NCBI RefSeq assembly: GCF_012928505.1
Contig: NZ_JABBJN010000002.1
Coordinates: forward strand, 124,001 to 188,000
Length of the DNA: 64,000 nt
Origin: Achromobacter sp. Bel
GTDB taxonomy: Bacteria > Pseudomonadota > Gammaproteobacteria > Burkholderiales > Burkholderiaceae_B
Direction: 5' to 3'
Shown one piece after another: positions 48,689-56,396 of this stretch. Made by a program: the position numbers and the translations under genes. The notes under the pieces are model-generated. The model was not told where the DNA came from. It worked only from the letters and a program-made list of their open reading frames with translations, and searched no databases. Each line of letters starts with the position of its first letter. Position 1 is the stretch's first letter.

Positions 48689-50688
48689 GGCTTGCGCGTC
48701 AGCCGAGCCACAATCCGGCGCAAAGGGGAGGGCTTGCGTTCGCTGCGCCACGCCAACAACTCTTGCACGGCGCGTTCTGGCGAGCAGAAACTGCGCGTGA
48801 CGCGACTGACGTAGGTAGGGTAGAGAATCAGCGTGGCCGCTACCAAATCGTCCAGGCTTATGCGCCTGGTACGCCTGGCCTGCACTTGCGGGGTCATCTC
48901 ATGATCTTCGGTCAATCCCCAGCCAGCGTAGAAGGGTTGGCCCCAGGTTACTACCGGGACATGGCGGAGCAGCGCTTCGAATCCTGCAAGTGAGGTCAAT
49001 ACATGGACCTCATCAACATGAGGAAGAAGGCTTTCAAAAGAATAATCTCCAATGATCTCATCGCACCACCTCAGGGCATCGGACTCGCCTTCGCCTTGCT
49101 TCCGTAGTCCTGCGCGCACGTCTGGGTGAGGCTTATATAGCAACCAAGCATTCGGTCGGGCCTGTCGGACCGATTTCAGCAAATCAAGGTTGCGGCGTAC
49201 AGTGTTCGCGCCATAACGTATTGCGGCGTCGCTTTCAACCTGACCGATAACGAGGACGACCTGATTCTTGCCAGAGGGGCGCTGCCATTGTTCAGGGTGC
49301 TGTAAATTGTACTTGGTAACGCCAGCTTCGACGATCAATTGGCGCAGCAAAGCCGCGCGCTCGCGAAGCGCGTCGGTAAAAGGCTCTTGGGCAAGGATGC
49401 GCTCCAACCGAGAGCGGGAGCGTGCATCGTAATAGATGCCTTCAGGGTCGATGACCCAGGACAGCGGCCGTATGAGGTCCGCGCCCAATCCAACGGAACG
49501 AAGGAATCCATCTTCAATACGTAGCACGTGCTCTCGAAAACCGGCATTCTCAAGCTCGGCGCTGTGCTTGTGCCCCCACGTGACAATCGAATAATCGGAG
49601 GGGCCGGCTGGAGGGAGCGTTTGCGTGAATACCGTTTTGCTGCCGGCAAGAAAGTCTCGGACAAATGGCTGTTTCCAGCGCGAGAACCCGTAAGCAAGCA
49701 GACGCGCGGGAAATCGTTGACGCTGTTTTCGTTGCAGGCCCATCCATTCCATAAGCGTCTCGATTTCGCACCCCAACCCGGTCTCGGGATTGAAGTAACG
49801 CGCATACCTGATCAGGCATGCGTATGCCAGTTGCTCAAGAGGGATGTGTTTGCGTCGGGAGGGTGCGGGCAGCAAGTCCTGAGTCAAGCCCCAGCCTGCA
49901 TAGAAGGGCATGCCATAGACGTGCACGGATTTGGACCACAGCAACGCCTCGAATCCAATCTGCGATGTAACCGTGTACACCGCGTGCGCATGCTTAATCC
50001 ACAGTGCCGGATGAGAGCCGTCAGCTACAACCACTATTCGCGGGTTCGCTCGAAGTGACGCGAGGTCATAGTGCCCATGTTTACGCCCCTGTACGACCTC
50101 CGGATGCACTCTCACGACGACACGGCAATCAGGATTCGCGGCAAGTGCGTCGCCTAGCATCTGCTGAAAACTGGTGGCACTCGCACCGCCAGCTGCAATG
50201 GCAGCATCGCCTGCCGTTTGGTCTACCACCAATACATACGGTTTAGGAAGGGCGTTCGGAATAGGGTCGGGCCCGCCGTTATATTTCGATAGCCGATGAT
50301 ATCGCCAGGCTTGGAGCAGACGAAGAGCACGATCCTGCTGCGCATCGTCAAGGGAAATGGCGGCGAGGCGCTCCAAGCGTGAGGAGCGGGATGCATCGTA
50401 GTAAATCCCCACGTCATCAACGACGAGGGAGTAAGAGGGGCTCGTGCTGCCTTCCAACGACCGAAGAAATCCGTCCTCCAGCAGCCAGCAGTGTCCGTCG
50501 AAGCGTTTTGATAGAGCAAGCGCACGCAAACCGCTTTTCTTCAGACCCCAGCCGATGTATGCCGCGCCGCCTCGGTAGGGTAGGAGCCCGCCTGTAATTG
50601 CCACGCTGGCATCAAGTCTCGATGCCAGTTGACGTTGGCTCCATAATCCCCAGTCAAGCCAATGGACTGCGGCGAGAGTGCCAGCCAT
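48685..50688 (-). CDS. kpsC: capsular polysaccharide biosynthesis protein KpsC
   Basis: Dual-module beta-Kdo transferase of 667 residues that extends the Kdo linker. The two homologous halves are visible from repeated motifs: LLEDGFLRSLE and RIEDGFLRSVG; GIYYDASRSSRLER and GIYYDARSRSRLER; VYTVTSQIGFEALL and VHVLTSLAGFEALL; PFYAGWGLTQD and PFYAGWGLTED. Both halves keep their His/Glu-type catalytic blocks. The start at 50688 (MAGTLAAV) follows the wza stop by 8 bp; an upstream ATG at 50754 would overlap wza by about 58 bp. With KpsS it marks this as an ABC-transporter-dependent capsule. Confidence 0.95.
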   Translation of the reverse strand: MAGTLAAVHWLDWGLWSQRQLASRLDASVAITGGLLPYRGGAAYIGWGLKKSGLRALALSKRFDGHCWLLEDGFLRSLEGSTSPSYSLVVDDVGIYYDASRSSRLERLAAISLDDAQQDRALRLLQAWRYHRLSKYNGGPDPIPNALPKPYVLVVDQTAGDAAIAAGGASATSFQQMLGDALAANPDCRVVVRVHPEVVQGRKHGHYDLASLRANPRIVVVADGSHPALWIKHAHAVYTVTSQIGFEALLWSKSVHVYGMPFYAGWGLTQDLLPAPSRRKHIPLEQLAYACLIRYARYFNPETGLGCEIETLMEWMGLQRKQRQRFPARLLAYGFSRWKQPFVRDFLAGSKTVFTQTLPPAGPSDYSIVTWGHKHSAELENAGFREHVLRIEDGFLRSVGLGADLIRPLSWVIDPEGIYYDARSRSRLERILAQEPFTDALRERAALLRQLIVEAGVTKYNLQHPEQWQRPSGKNQVVLVIGQVESDAAIRYGANTVRRNLDLLKSVRQARPNAWLLYKPHPDVRAGLRKQGEGESDALRWCDEIIGDYSFESLLPHVDEVHVLTSLAGFEALLRHVPVVTWGQPFYAGWGLTEDHEMTPQVQARRTRRISLDDLVAATLILYPTYVSRVTRSFCSPERAVQELLAWRSERKPSPLRRIVARLTRKP

Positions 50689-50696
50689 GGCGGACG

Positions 50697-51833
50697 TCAG
50701 AAACGCTGGCCGAGTAAGAGCGCCTGTACGATAGGCGTAATGATCTTCTGCCATTCGTACACGGCTGCGTTTGTCACATAGATCGCGTCTTCCGGCTGCA
50801 TCAAAAACTGTTTAGCGAGAAATATGGATTCTGGATTACGCATGTTGAGACGGAAAACGATCGCGTGCGGATTGGCGGGATCATCCTCTACAAGACGAAA
50901 AATGAATACGCCAGTGGGGTCGGCTTTCGATTCCTCCAACCCGCCGACGGAGCCAAGTGTTTCAAGCAAACTAGAGCTCGCCGAGGGTAGGTCGTGCAGC
51001 CCGGGCGTTTTGACCGAGCCCATAGCCACAAATCGCTGTCGCGCCCGCTCAACCACAATTTCGGATCGTGGGGGGACGGGCTGATTTTTTCCCTGAAGCA
51101 GGTCTTGGTACCTGTAGGTATAAACCTGGCTTCCGGTGCGCACGACTACATTGACCAGATGCGGTTCGAGTACGGGTCCCCCGGCCTGGTTAATAGCGTC
51201 CAGCAATGTCAGCGGACCCTGAAGTGCCGAGAACCGTCCTGGCGTCTTGACTCCTCCCGCCACCAGCACGGACCCGGAAAGATCCCCCACCATTGCGGCG
51301 TGCACTTGAGGGTCAATTGCCTTTCCCTTGAGTCTTTGGCGTACGCTGCGTTCGACATCGGGCAACGTCATGCCGGACACCTTCAGTTCACCTACATAAG
51401 GTAGCGATATCCTTCCGTCAGCATCAACGCGAAGTTGTGGAAAATTCGTACCCCCTGCGCTCAAGGGCGAGAACAGTGCGCCTTCTTGCCCACTGTCCGA
51501 AATCATCAGAGAGATAACGTCACCCGGTATGAGGAATACATTGCTGACAGGCAGTTGCGACACCGTGGACGTGAGTTCAGGAATCGCCGGCCGCATGTAG
51601 CTGCCTATTGTCTTGGCATCCAGGTCGACGACCTCGTACCTGGGATCGGAATAACTCTCCTCTGCGGCAATCGTTAAGCGGTACGGGCCTGCACCCGATA
51701 GGATGCCGCAACCACTCAGGGCAGCCGCGATTGCCATAGTGAGGGCTGCACGCACAAGTCGGGGTGCACCTGCCCGCAGAGTCGGATGAAACATATGGAA
51801 GGGATGTGGCGTGTGTTCAGAGGCTGCAGTCAT
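50697..51833 (-). CDS. wza: polysaccharide export outer-membrane lipoprotein, Wza/KpsD-like
   Basis: Outer-membrane secretin-like channel for capsule, 378 residues. A signal sequence ends in the lipobox LSGC (about 38-41). The polysaccharide-export domain is NVFLIPGDVISLMISDSG followed by RVDADGRISLPYVGELKVSGMTLPDVERSVRQRL, and two SLBB-type segments follow (GSVLVAGGVKTPGRFSALQGPLTLLDAINQAGG; FVAMGSVKTPGLHDLPSASSSLLETLGSVGG). The size and lipobox are Wza-like rather than the longer KpsD. The start may be 51833 or the ATG at 51794. It lies between kpsE and kpsC in the export operon. Confidence 0.93.
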   Translation of the reverse strand: MTAASEHTPHPFHMFHPTLRAGAPRLVRAALTMAIAAALSGCGILSGAGPYRLTIAAEESYSDPRYEVVDLDAKTIGSYMRPAIPELTSTVSQLPVSNVFLIPGDVISLMISDSGQEGALFSPLSAGGTNFPQLRVDADGRISLPYVGELKVSGMTLPDVERSVRQRLKGKAIDPQVHAAMVGDLSGSVLVAGGVKTPGRFSALQGPLTLLDAINQAGGPVLEPHLVNVVVRTGSQVYTYRYQDLLQGKNQPVPPRSEIVVERARQRFVAMGSVKTPGLHDLPSASSSLLETLGSVGGLEESKADPTGVFIFRLVEDDPANPHAIVFRLNMRNPESIFLAKQFLMQPEDAIYVTNAAVYEWQKIITPIVQALLLGQRF

Positions 51834-51848
51834 GTCGATTGTGAATTG

Positions 51849-52955
51849 TTAGTCTCGATGATCTTCGATCGTGGCAATCACAAAGCGCGCAACGCCATAG
51901 AGCAGTACCAAAAGGATAAATAGCGTTGCGAGATTGTAGAGACGCTCGGGATATATAGCGCGTTGCGCGACTGCCGGTCGCACAATAGTGACCAAGCTAC
52001 GAATCTTCTTAGATGCCTCGATTCTGGCGTTTTCCATAGCCGTGACAGCCAGCTTGTAGCTTTCTTCAGCAATCCCCGCATCCACAGTCAAATTCTGAAA
52101 TTCAGACGCTATGACGTTGAGTTGCTCTCCCCCAACTGCGGAAATCAACTCTTTCTTTTCGGCCGCAAGTTGTTGCTCGATCGCGCGAATCTTTACCTGT
52201 TGTTGTCTGACCTGGGGCGATTGGGCATCCAATGTGGAGCGTAGTGCCTTCAAGTGCGCGCGCTCCTTCGTCAATAGGTCTTCGAGCCCAGCGAGTGTTG
52301 CGGATCGTGATGCCGCAGACGACTTTGCGTCCAGAAGGTTGTTTGCATTCTGGAATGCAATCAAGATATCCCGCTGCTTGATATAGTTGCGGCGGGCATT
52401 TCCTAGCTCACGTTCAGCGAAGCCCAAATGGTCACGGGCAATTTTGTGCGAAAGTTCATTTACGAAACGCTCACTCTCATTCAGGATTTCATCCAGCATC
52501 GCTTTGGAAAGGGCTGGTACGGGAGTTTGCACCTCCACCTGAAGAAGACCTGTGAATTCGTCAAAATGCGTTTCCACCACGCGACGATAGAATTTGAGCA
52601 GATCTTCTGCGGGAGCGTCCTTAGATATGTAGAAAAGCGGATCACTCATCTGCTCCGCATACGCGTCAACCCAATTCAGCTTCTGCTGAAGATGATCCAT
52701 CATGTCTATGGACTGAATAAAGTCCTGCATAAACAATGTTTCTTCACGCGACGTCGGGTTCGTGCTGCCCATCAAAAGAGCCAAACTGGGGATATTGGCC
52801 CCTGCTGCCTCATGCGGTTGGCGGACAACTATTTTTGCTGTACTCACATACCTGTCAAGTGACAGAAAGGCGTAGTAAATGCCGACCACGATCATCGGTA
52901 TTACCACCATGTAAATGAATAGTGGTGTTTTTTTGAGTTTCTCAAGATTCAACAC
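51849..52955 (-). CDS. kpsE: capsule export inner-membrane protein KpsE
   Basis: Periplasmic adaptor of the polysaccharide co-polymerase type, 368 residues. TM1 is at about 10-32 (PLFIYMVVIPMIVVGIYYAFLSL) and TM2 at about 340-362, with a long periplasmic region between that is mostly coiled coil (about 170-300; LGFAERELGNARRNYIKQRDILIAFQNANNL, LDAQSPQVRQQQVKIRAIEQQLAAEKKEL). The conserved DRYVSTAKIVVRQP follows TM1. It links KpsMT to the Wza-like channel. Spacing to the genes on both sides is under 20 bp. Confidence 0.94.
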   Translation of the reverse strand: MLNLEKLKKTPLFIYMVVIPMIVVGIYYAFLSLDRYVSTAKIVVRQPHEAAGANIPSLALLMGSTNPTSREETLFMQDFIQSIDMMDHLQQKLNWVDAYAEQMSDPLFYISKDAPAEDLLKFYRRVVETHFDEFTGLLQVEVQTPVPALSKAMLDEILNESERFVNELSHKIARDHLGFAERELGNARRNYIKQRDILIAFQNANNLLDAKSSAASRSATLAGLEDLLTKERAHLKALRSTLDAQSPQVRQQQVKIRAIEQQLAAEKKELISAVGGEQLNVIASEFQNLTVDAGIAEESYKLAVTAMENARIEASKKIRSLVTIVRPAVAQRAIYPERLYNLATLFILLVLLYGVARFVIATIEDHRD

Positions 52956-52973
52956 GGTAATTCCTGCAGGCCG

Positions 52974-53627
52974 TTAGGCTTGATAAGCAGCGATGCCGGA
53001 CTCGACATCATCAAACATTGTTATGGTGCCGTTTTCGACGAGCAAGACCAAGTTGCACAAACGACGAATGTCTTCCATTGAATGGCTGACCAAGATGATG
53101 TTGGAAGTCTTCATTTTCTTTGCAAAAACTTGGTTGGATTTTTTCTTGAAATGAGAGTCTCCAACAGACATGACTTCGTCGATCAAGTAATAGTCAAAAT
53201 CGAATGCCATACTTAAGCCGAACGCCAGGCGAGATCTCATGCCCGATGAATACGATCGAACAGGCTCATCGAACCATTTCCCCAAATCGGAAAAGTCGCG
53301 GACATATTGAAGAACCTCCGACATACGCGGGCCCACCGCTCCATATACTCGGCAGACGAACTTGACATTATCTTTGCCGCTCATACTGCCTTGAAAACCG
53401 CCAGTAAGCCCGACCGGCCACGATACGCTCTTGTTTGTTACAATTTTCCCTCGATCTGGCGTATCTGCGCCACCCAGCAGCCTCATCAATGTAGATTTGC
53501 CGGATCCGTTTTTTCCAATCAACCCGATATTCCTATCCGGCGGAATGGAAAACGAGATGTCTCGAAATACGTACCTTCGACCACGCGGGGTGTAATAGGA
53601 TTTTGTAATATTTCTTACTTCGAACAT
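52974..53627 (-). CDS. kpsT: capsule export ABC transporter ATP-binding protein KpsT
   Basis: ATPase of the capsule exporter, 217 residues. It begins MFEVRNITKSYYTPRGRRYVFRDISFSIP, with Walker A GLIGKNGSGKSTLMRLLGG, the polysaccharide-exporter signature YSSGMRSRLAFGLSMAFDFDYYLIDE combining the ABC signature and Walker B, and a switch His in ILVSHSMEDIRRL. There is no C-terminal carbohydrate-binding extension, so it is the KpsT type and not the Wzt type. It starts 7 bp after kpsM. Confidence 0.96.
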   Translation of the reverse strand: MFEVRNITKSYYTPRGRRYVFRDISFSIPPDRNIGLIGKNGSGKSTLMRLLGGADTPDRGKIVTNKSVSWPVGLTGGFQGSMSGKDNVKFVCRVYGAVGPRMSEVLQYVRDFSDLGKWFDEPVRSYSSGMRSRLAFGLSMAFDFDYYLIDEVMSVGDSHFKKKSNQVFAKKMKTSNIILVSHSMEDIRRLCNLVLLVENGTITMFDDVESGIAAYQA

Positions 53628-53634
53628 GGTCGAG

Positions 53635-54414
53635 TCAAAGAGACATTAATCGATATTTGCGTACGCGGTAGGCTGCATAAGCGGCGAATGAAGCGACGAT
53701 CGTGCACTTCACTACATACTCAAAAGAAACTCCAGGGTAGAGCCTGTAATGCTTAAAGGTCGCGGCACGGATAAGATCAATAATGTGAAGGTACGGATTC
53801 CACAATAAATAATCAATAATGGAATGAGGTAACCTATTTATCGGATAAATAACACCCGATAGCAGATAGAGCGGCATGAATGTAAGGCTAAGAAGCGTTC
53901 TCAACTCGGGGATTGCTTCCGCGAGCATTGCGTAAAATATTCCCAGCGCGAATGAGAACGCGATGCCGAGAAAAATTGCAAAGAGCCACGCGATTGGGTC
54001 GGTTATCGCGGTAGAGTAGCCGTACCAAGTTAGCGCAATATATAAGATCAAAAAGGTGATCGAGGAGATGCAAAATTCAACGATTGTCCGGGCGAAAAAG
54101 GCGTCGGCGGGTTGAATCTGTTTGTAGGAGAACAACGATTTGTTGGCCTCGACACTGCCCATGAGCTTCAGTACGATATTCTTGTATAAAAGAAAGGGCG
54201 CCAAGCCCATCAGCAAGAATACGAGAAATTCATAACTTGGCGACGCCGCGCTGCGTAGTTTCATTATTGTCCCCAAAACGATCATGTGGGACATAGGCTC
54301 GAGGATAACCCATACGGCACCTAGCCTAATGCGGCCAAAACGTCCGCGCATCTCGCGCAAGACGAGCGCAAAAACAACGGAGCGGGTGATTTCTAACGGA
54401 GATCGTAAACGCAT
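53635..54414 (-). CDS. kpsM: capsule export ABC transporter permease KpsM
   Basis: Permease of 259 residues with six membrane helices. The start at 54414 gives MRLRSPLEITRSVVFALVLREMRGRFG, the usual KpsM N-terminus; an upstream ATG at 54483 adds 23 unlikely residues. LGAVWVILEPMSHMIVL, NIVLKLMGSVEANKSLFSYKQIQPADAFFAR and LLSLTFMPLYLLSGVIYPINRLP are family blocks. It is the first gene of the export operon kpsM-T-E-wza-kpsC-S. Base composition is clearly lower in GC than in the left part of the window. Confidence 0.95.
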   Translation of the reverse strand: MRLRSPLEITRSVVFALVLREMRGRFGRIRLGAVWVILEPMSHMIVLGTIMKLRSAASPSYEFLVFLLMGLAPFLLYKNIVLKLMGSVEANKSLFSYKQIQPADAFFARTIVEFCISSITFLILYIALTWYGYSTAITDPIAWLFAIFLGIAFSFALGIFYAMLAEAIPELRTLLSLTFMPLYLLSGVIYPINRLPHSIIDYLLWNPYLHIIDLIRAATFKHYRLYPGVSFEYVVKCTIVASFAAYAAYRVRKYRLMSL

Positions 54415-54511
54415 AGGATTGTAGTTGGTGCTGAGCGCGGCTGATTGTACAATAACTGACTGTGTAAGGGGGCGTGGCAGCATTCGAAAGTGTTGCTAAA
54501 CCCCTTAAAAC

Positions 54512-54526
54512 AGCTGAATTTCAGCT
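54512..54526. promoter_or_regulatory. palindrome 1 in the kpsM divergent promoter region
   Basis: AGCTGAATTTCAGCT is a perfect odd-centred palindrome about 100 bp upstream of kpsM. With the two below it lies in an AT-rich 268-bp gap (54415-54682) that has no supported gene and should hold the kpsM promoter. Confidence 0.45.
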
Positions 54527-54580
54527 TTGCTTGTCTAATTGCTGCGATTTTTACGCCAAAGCTTTGTGTATGGCGTTGCG

Positions 54581-54597
54581 TTCAGATGAGATCTGAA
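54581..54597. promoter_or_regulatory. palindrome 2 in the kpsM divergent promoter region
   Basis: TTCAGAT-GAG-ATCTGAA is a perfect 7-bp dyad in the same gap. It shares TTCAG/CTGAA with palindrome 1, so both may be bound by one protein. Confidence 0.45.
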
Positions 54598-54615
54598 ATA
54601 TATGCATTGCTATGC

Positions 54616-54630
54616 CCAGCAAATTGCTGG
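54616..54630. promoter_or_regulatory. palindrome 3 in the kpsM divergent promoter region
   Basis: CCAGCAAATTGCTGG is a perfect odd-centred 15-bp palindrome, 53 bp before the ATG of the plus-strand glycosyltransferase. Confidence 0.45.
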
Positions 54631-54682
54631 CCCATATTTTTCTAAATGTTAAATATCTGTCAAAAAATGTTTGGCATGACCA

Positions 54683-55759
54683 ATGGCTGTTGGCCAATTC
54701 CGAGAAATTCCTGTGTATTTTTTGAAGAACTACTTTAATTCCGCATTTCGTGCCAAGCATTCTCCAGGTGAGTTTTCAAGGCTCAAGGTGGCCTTGGTTT
54801 CGGATGCTCTGACACAGGCGTCCCTGGAGGTCGAATGCACAGTAAGGAATGTCACACCGGAAAATTTCGAGCGTGTCTTTCGCGATTGGCGCCCGGATGT
54901 TCTTTTTGTCGAGTCTGCCTGGCAAGGGTTTCGAAATAGCTGGAAATACTGTATAGCCTCCTATCCGGATCATCCGGAACGAACAAATTTGCATTTGCGC
55001 AGGATGTTGGATGCCGCTGAGAGAGAAGGAATTCCCGCGGTATTCTGGAATAAAGAAGATTCAGTTCACTATTCCAGATTTATTGGAAGCGCCCGACTGT
55101 TTAGGTATATTTATACTGTCGATGAGAATTGTATCGAGCAATACCGAGCCGATTCTCCGAATGCAGCGATAATTGAGGCGCTTCCATTTCCCGTCCAGCC
55201 GAGGTTCCACCATCCTGAAGTGAAGGGGAGAGCGAATCGGGGCTATAGCTGCTTTATAGGAAGCTATGGTACGCATGTCCATCCCACACGGAGGCAATGG
55301 CAAGATTCTCTTTTCGAAGTTTTCTCTGCCAAAGGACTGGATGTCTATGATAGGAACTCCGGCAGAAAATCTCTGCACTACCGCTATCCGCGGCTACCGG
55401 GGTTGATCGTGCGGTCCCGAGTGCCGTACGAAAGAACAGCCTCATTATATAAGAGTTATAAATTCAATCTGAATGTTAATACGGTCGAATCCTCGCCGAC
55501 AATGTACTCCCGCCGCTTAATAGAAATCCTTGCGGTGGGAGGCGTTGCGATCACGACGCCATCTCTGGCTGCGTCGGAGCTATTCTCCGAGTATTGCCAT
55601 ATCGTCTCCTCGAGGGGGGCTATGGAGGAGGTGGTTGCCTGGTCGGCTAGCCAATATGAGATGGCGCAGGAACGGGCCCGGCACGGCTCGCAATTGGTGT
55701 TGAAAAAACATACCTGGGCTCATCGGCTGCGGCAGCTCGAGGATAGTTCGATTTTTTAG
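54683..55759 (+). CDS. CgeB-like glycosyltransferase
   Basis: A 358-residue protein of the CgeB/DUF3880 glycosyltransferase group. The N-terminal GT-B half starts at about residue 34 (LKVALVSDALTQASLE) and has DVLFVESAWQGF, IPAVFWNKEDSVHYSRF, YIYTVDENCIEQY; the C-terminal half has YSCFIGSYG, LDVYDRNSG, YKFNLNVNTVESSPTMYSRRLIEILAVGGVAITT. The same ordered motifs occur in the central module of the giant protein at the right end of the window, so the two are paralogues. The first 30 residues are not family-like and there is no good ribosome site at 54683, so the true start is uncertain. It is the only plus-strand glycosyltransferase in the locus and diverges from kpsM. Confidence 0.8.
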   Translation: MAVGQFREIPVYFLKNYFNSAFRAKHSPGEFSRLKVALVSDALTQASLEVECTVRNVTPENFERVFRDWRPDVLFVESAWQGFRNSWKYCIASYPDHPERTNLHLRRMLDAAEREGIPAVFWNKEDSVHYSRFIGSARLFRYIYTVDENCIEQYRADSPNAAIIEALPFPVQPRFHHPEVKGRANRGYSCFIGSYGTHVHPTRRQWQDSLFEVFSAKGLDVYDRNSGRKSLHYRYPRLPGLIVRSRVPYERTASLYKSYKFNLNVNTVESSPTMYSRRLIEILAVGGVAITTPSLAASELFSEYCHIVSSRGAMEEVVAWSASQYEMAQERARHGSQLVLKKHTWAHRLRQLEDSSIF

Positions 55760-55818
55760 GAAAGTTGAAGATTCACGTGCTAGCGTGGGGTATGTATATC
55801 CCCGCCGCCAGATCGTGC

Positions 55819-56376
55819 TCAAGTGAAAATGCCTTCGGAATATTCGATATTCCGGCCAATGAAGGATTTGTATCTGGTGTAATTATCCTTCGTGATTTTT
55901 TTTATCTCCTTCGCCGGGTTTCCTCCCATGATGGTGAAAGCCGGGACGTCTTTGGTGACGACGGCGTTAGCACCTATGATTGAGAACTTTCCTACTAGAA
56001 CAGGACCGAAAATCTTGGCACCTGTGGCGATATAAACGTTATCTTCAATTTTAGGCACCGAAAGCCTAGTGGCTGGATGTGTTCCTTGACCGCCGCCGAT
56101 GGTGACATTCGAACCTATGGAGCAGTTTCTTCCTACTTTTGCTTGGGCGTGAATGATTGTTCCTATTCCGCCATAGGCAAACGTTGTTCCCGCGCCTATT
56201 TGTACCGTTGCCGGAACATAGGAATTGTGAAATATCTTGATGAGTTGCTCTAAACGCTTGGATTTATTGAGGTCACCCGCGATGAGACAGTTTCTGGCTT
56301 CATTATGTAGGGCTGTTATTGTCGTTGGATGAGCCAGAATTGGCTCCATTAGGGCTAACAGGGCATCGTATTTCAT
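55819..56376 (-). CDS. hexapeptide-repeat acetyltransferase, CysE-like
   Basis: Left-handed beta-helix acyltransferase of 185 residues. A short helical N-terminus (about 1-50) precedes hexapeptide coils: VPATVQIGAGTTFAYGGIGTIIHAQAKVGRNCSIGSNVTIGGGQG, VPKIEDNVYIATGAKIFGPVLVGKFSIIGANAVVTKDVPAFTIMGGNPAKEI. The catalytic His is likely in IIHAQA. The fold is that of serine or sugar O-acetyltransferases; in a capsule locus O-acetylation of the polymer or a precursor is likely. It is the last gene after two lyase-fold genes, 20 bp downstream. Confidence 0.9.
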   Translation of the reverse strand: MKYDALLALMEPILAHPTTITALHNEARNCLIAGDLNKSKRLEQLIKIFHNSYVPATVQIGAGTTFAYGGIGTIIHAQAKVGRNCSIGSNVTIGGGQGTHPATRLSVPKIEDNVYIATGAKIFGPVLVGKFSIIGANAVVTKDVPAFTIMGGNPAKEIKKITKDNYTRYKSFIGRNIEYSEGIFT

Positions 56377-56396
56377 GGCGTTTGAGGAAAGAGAGC

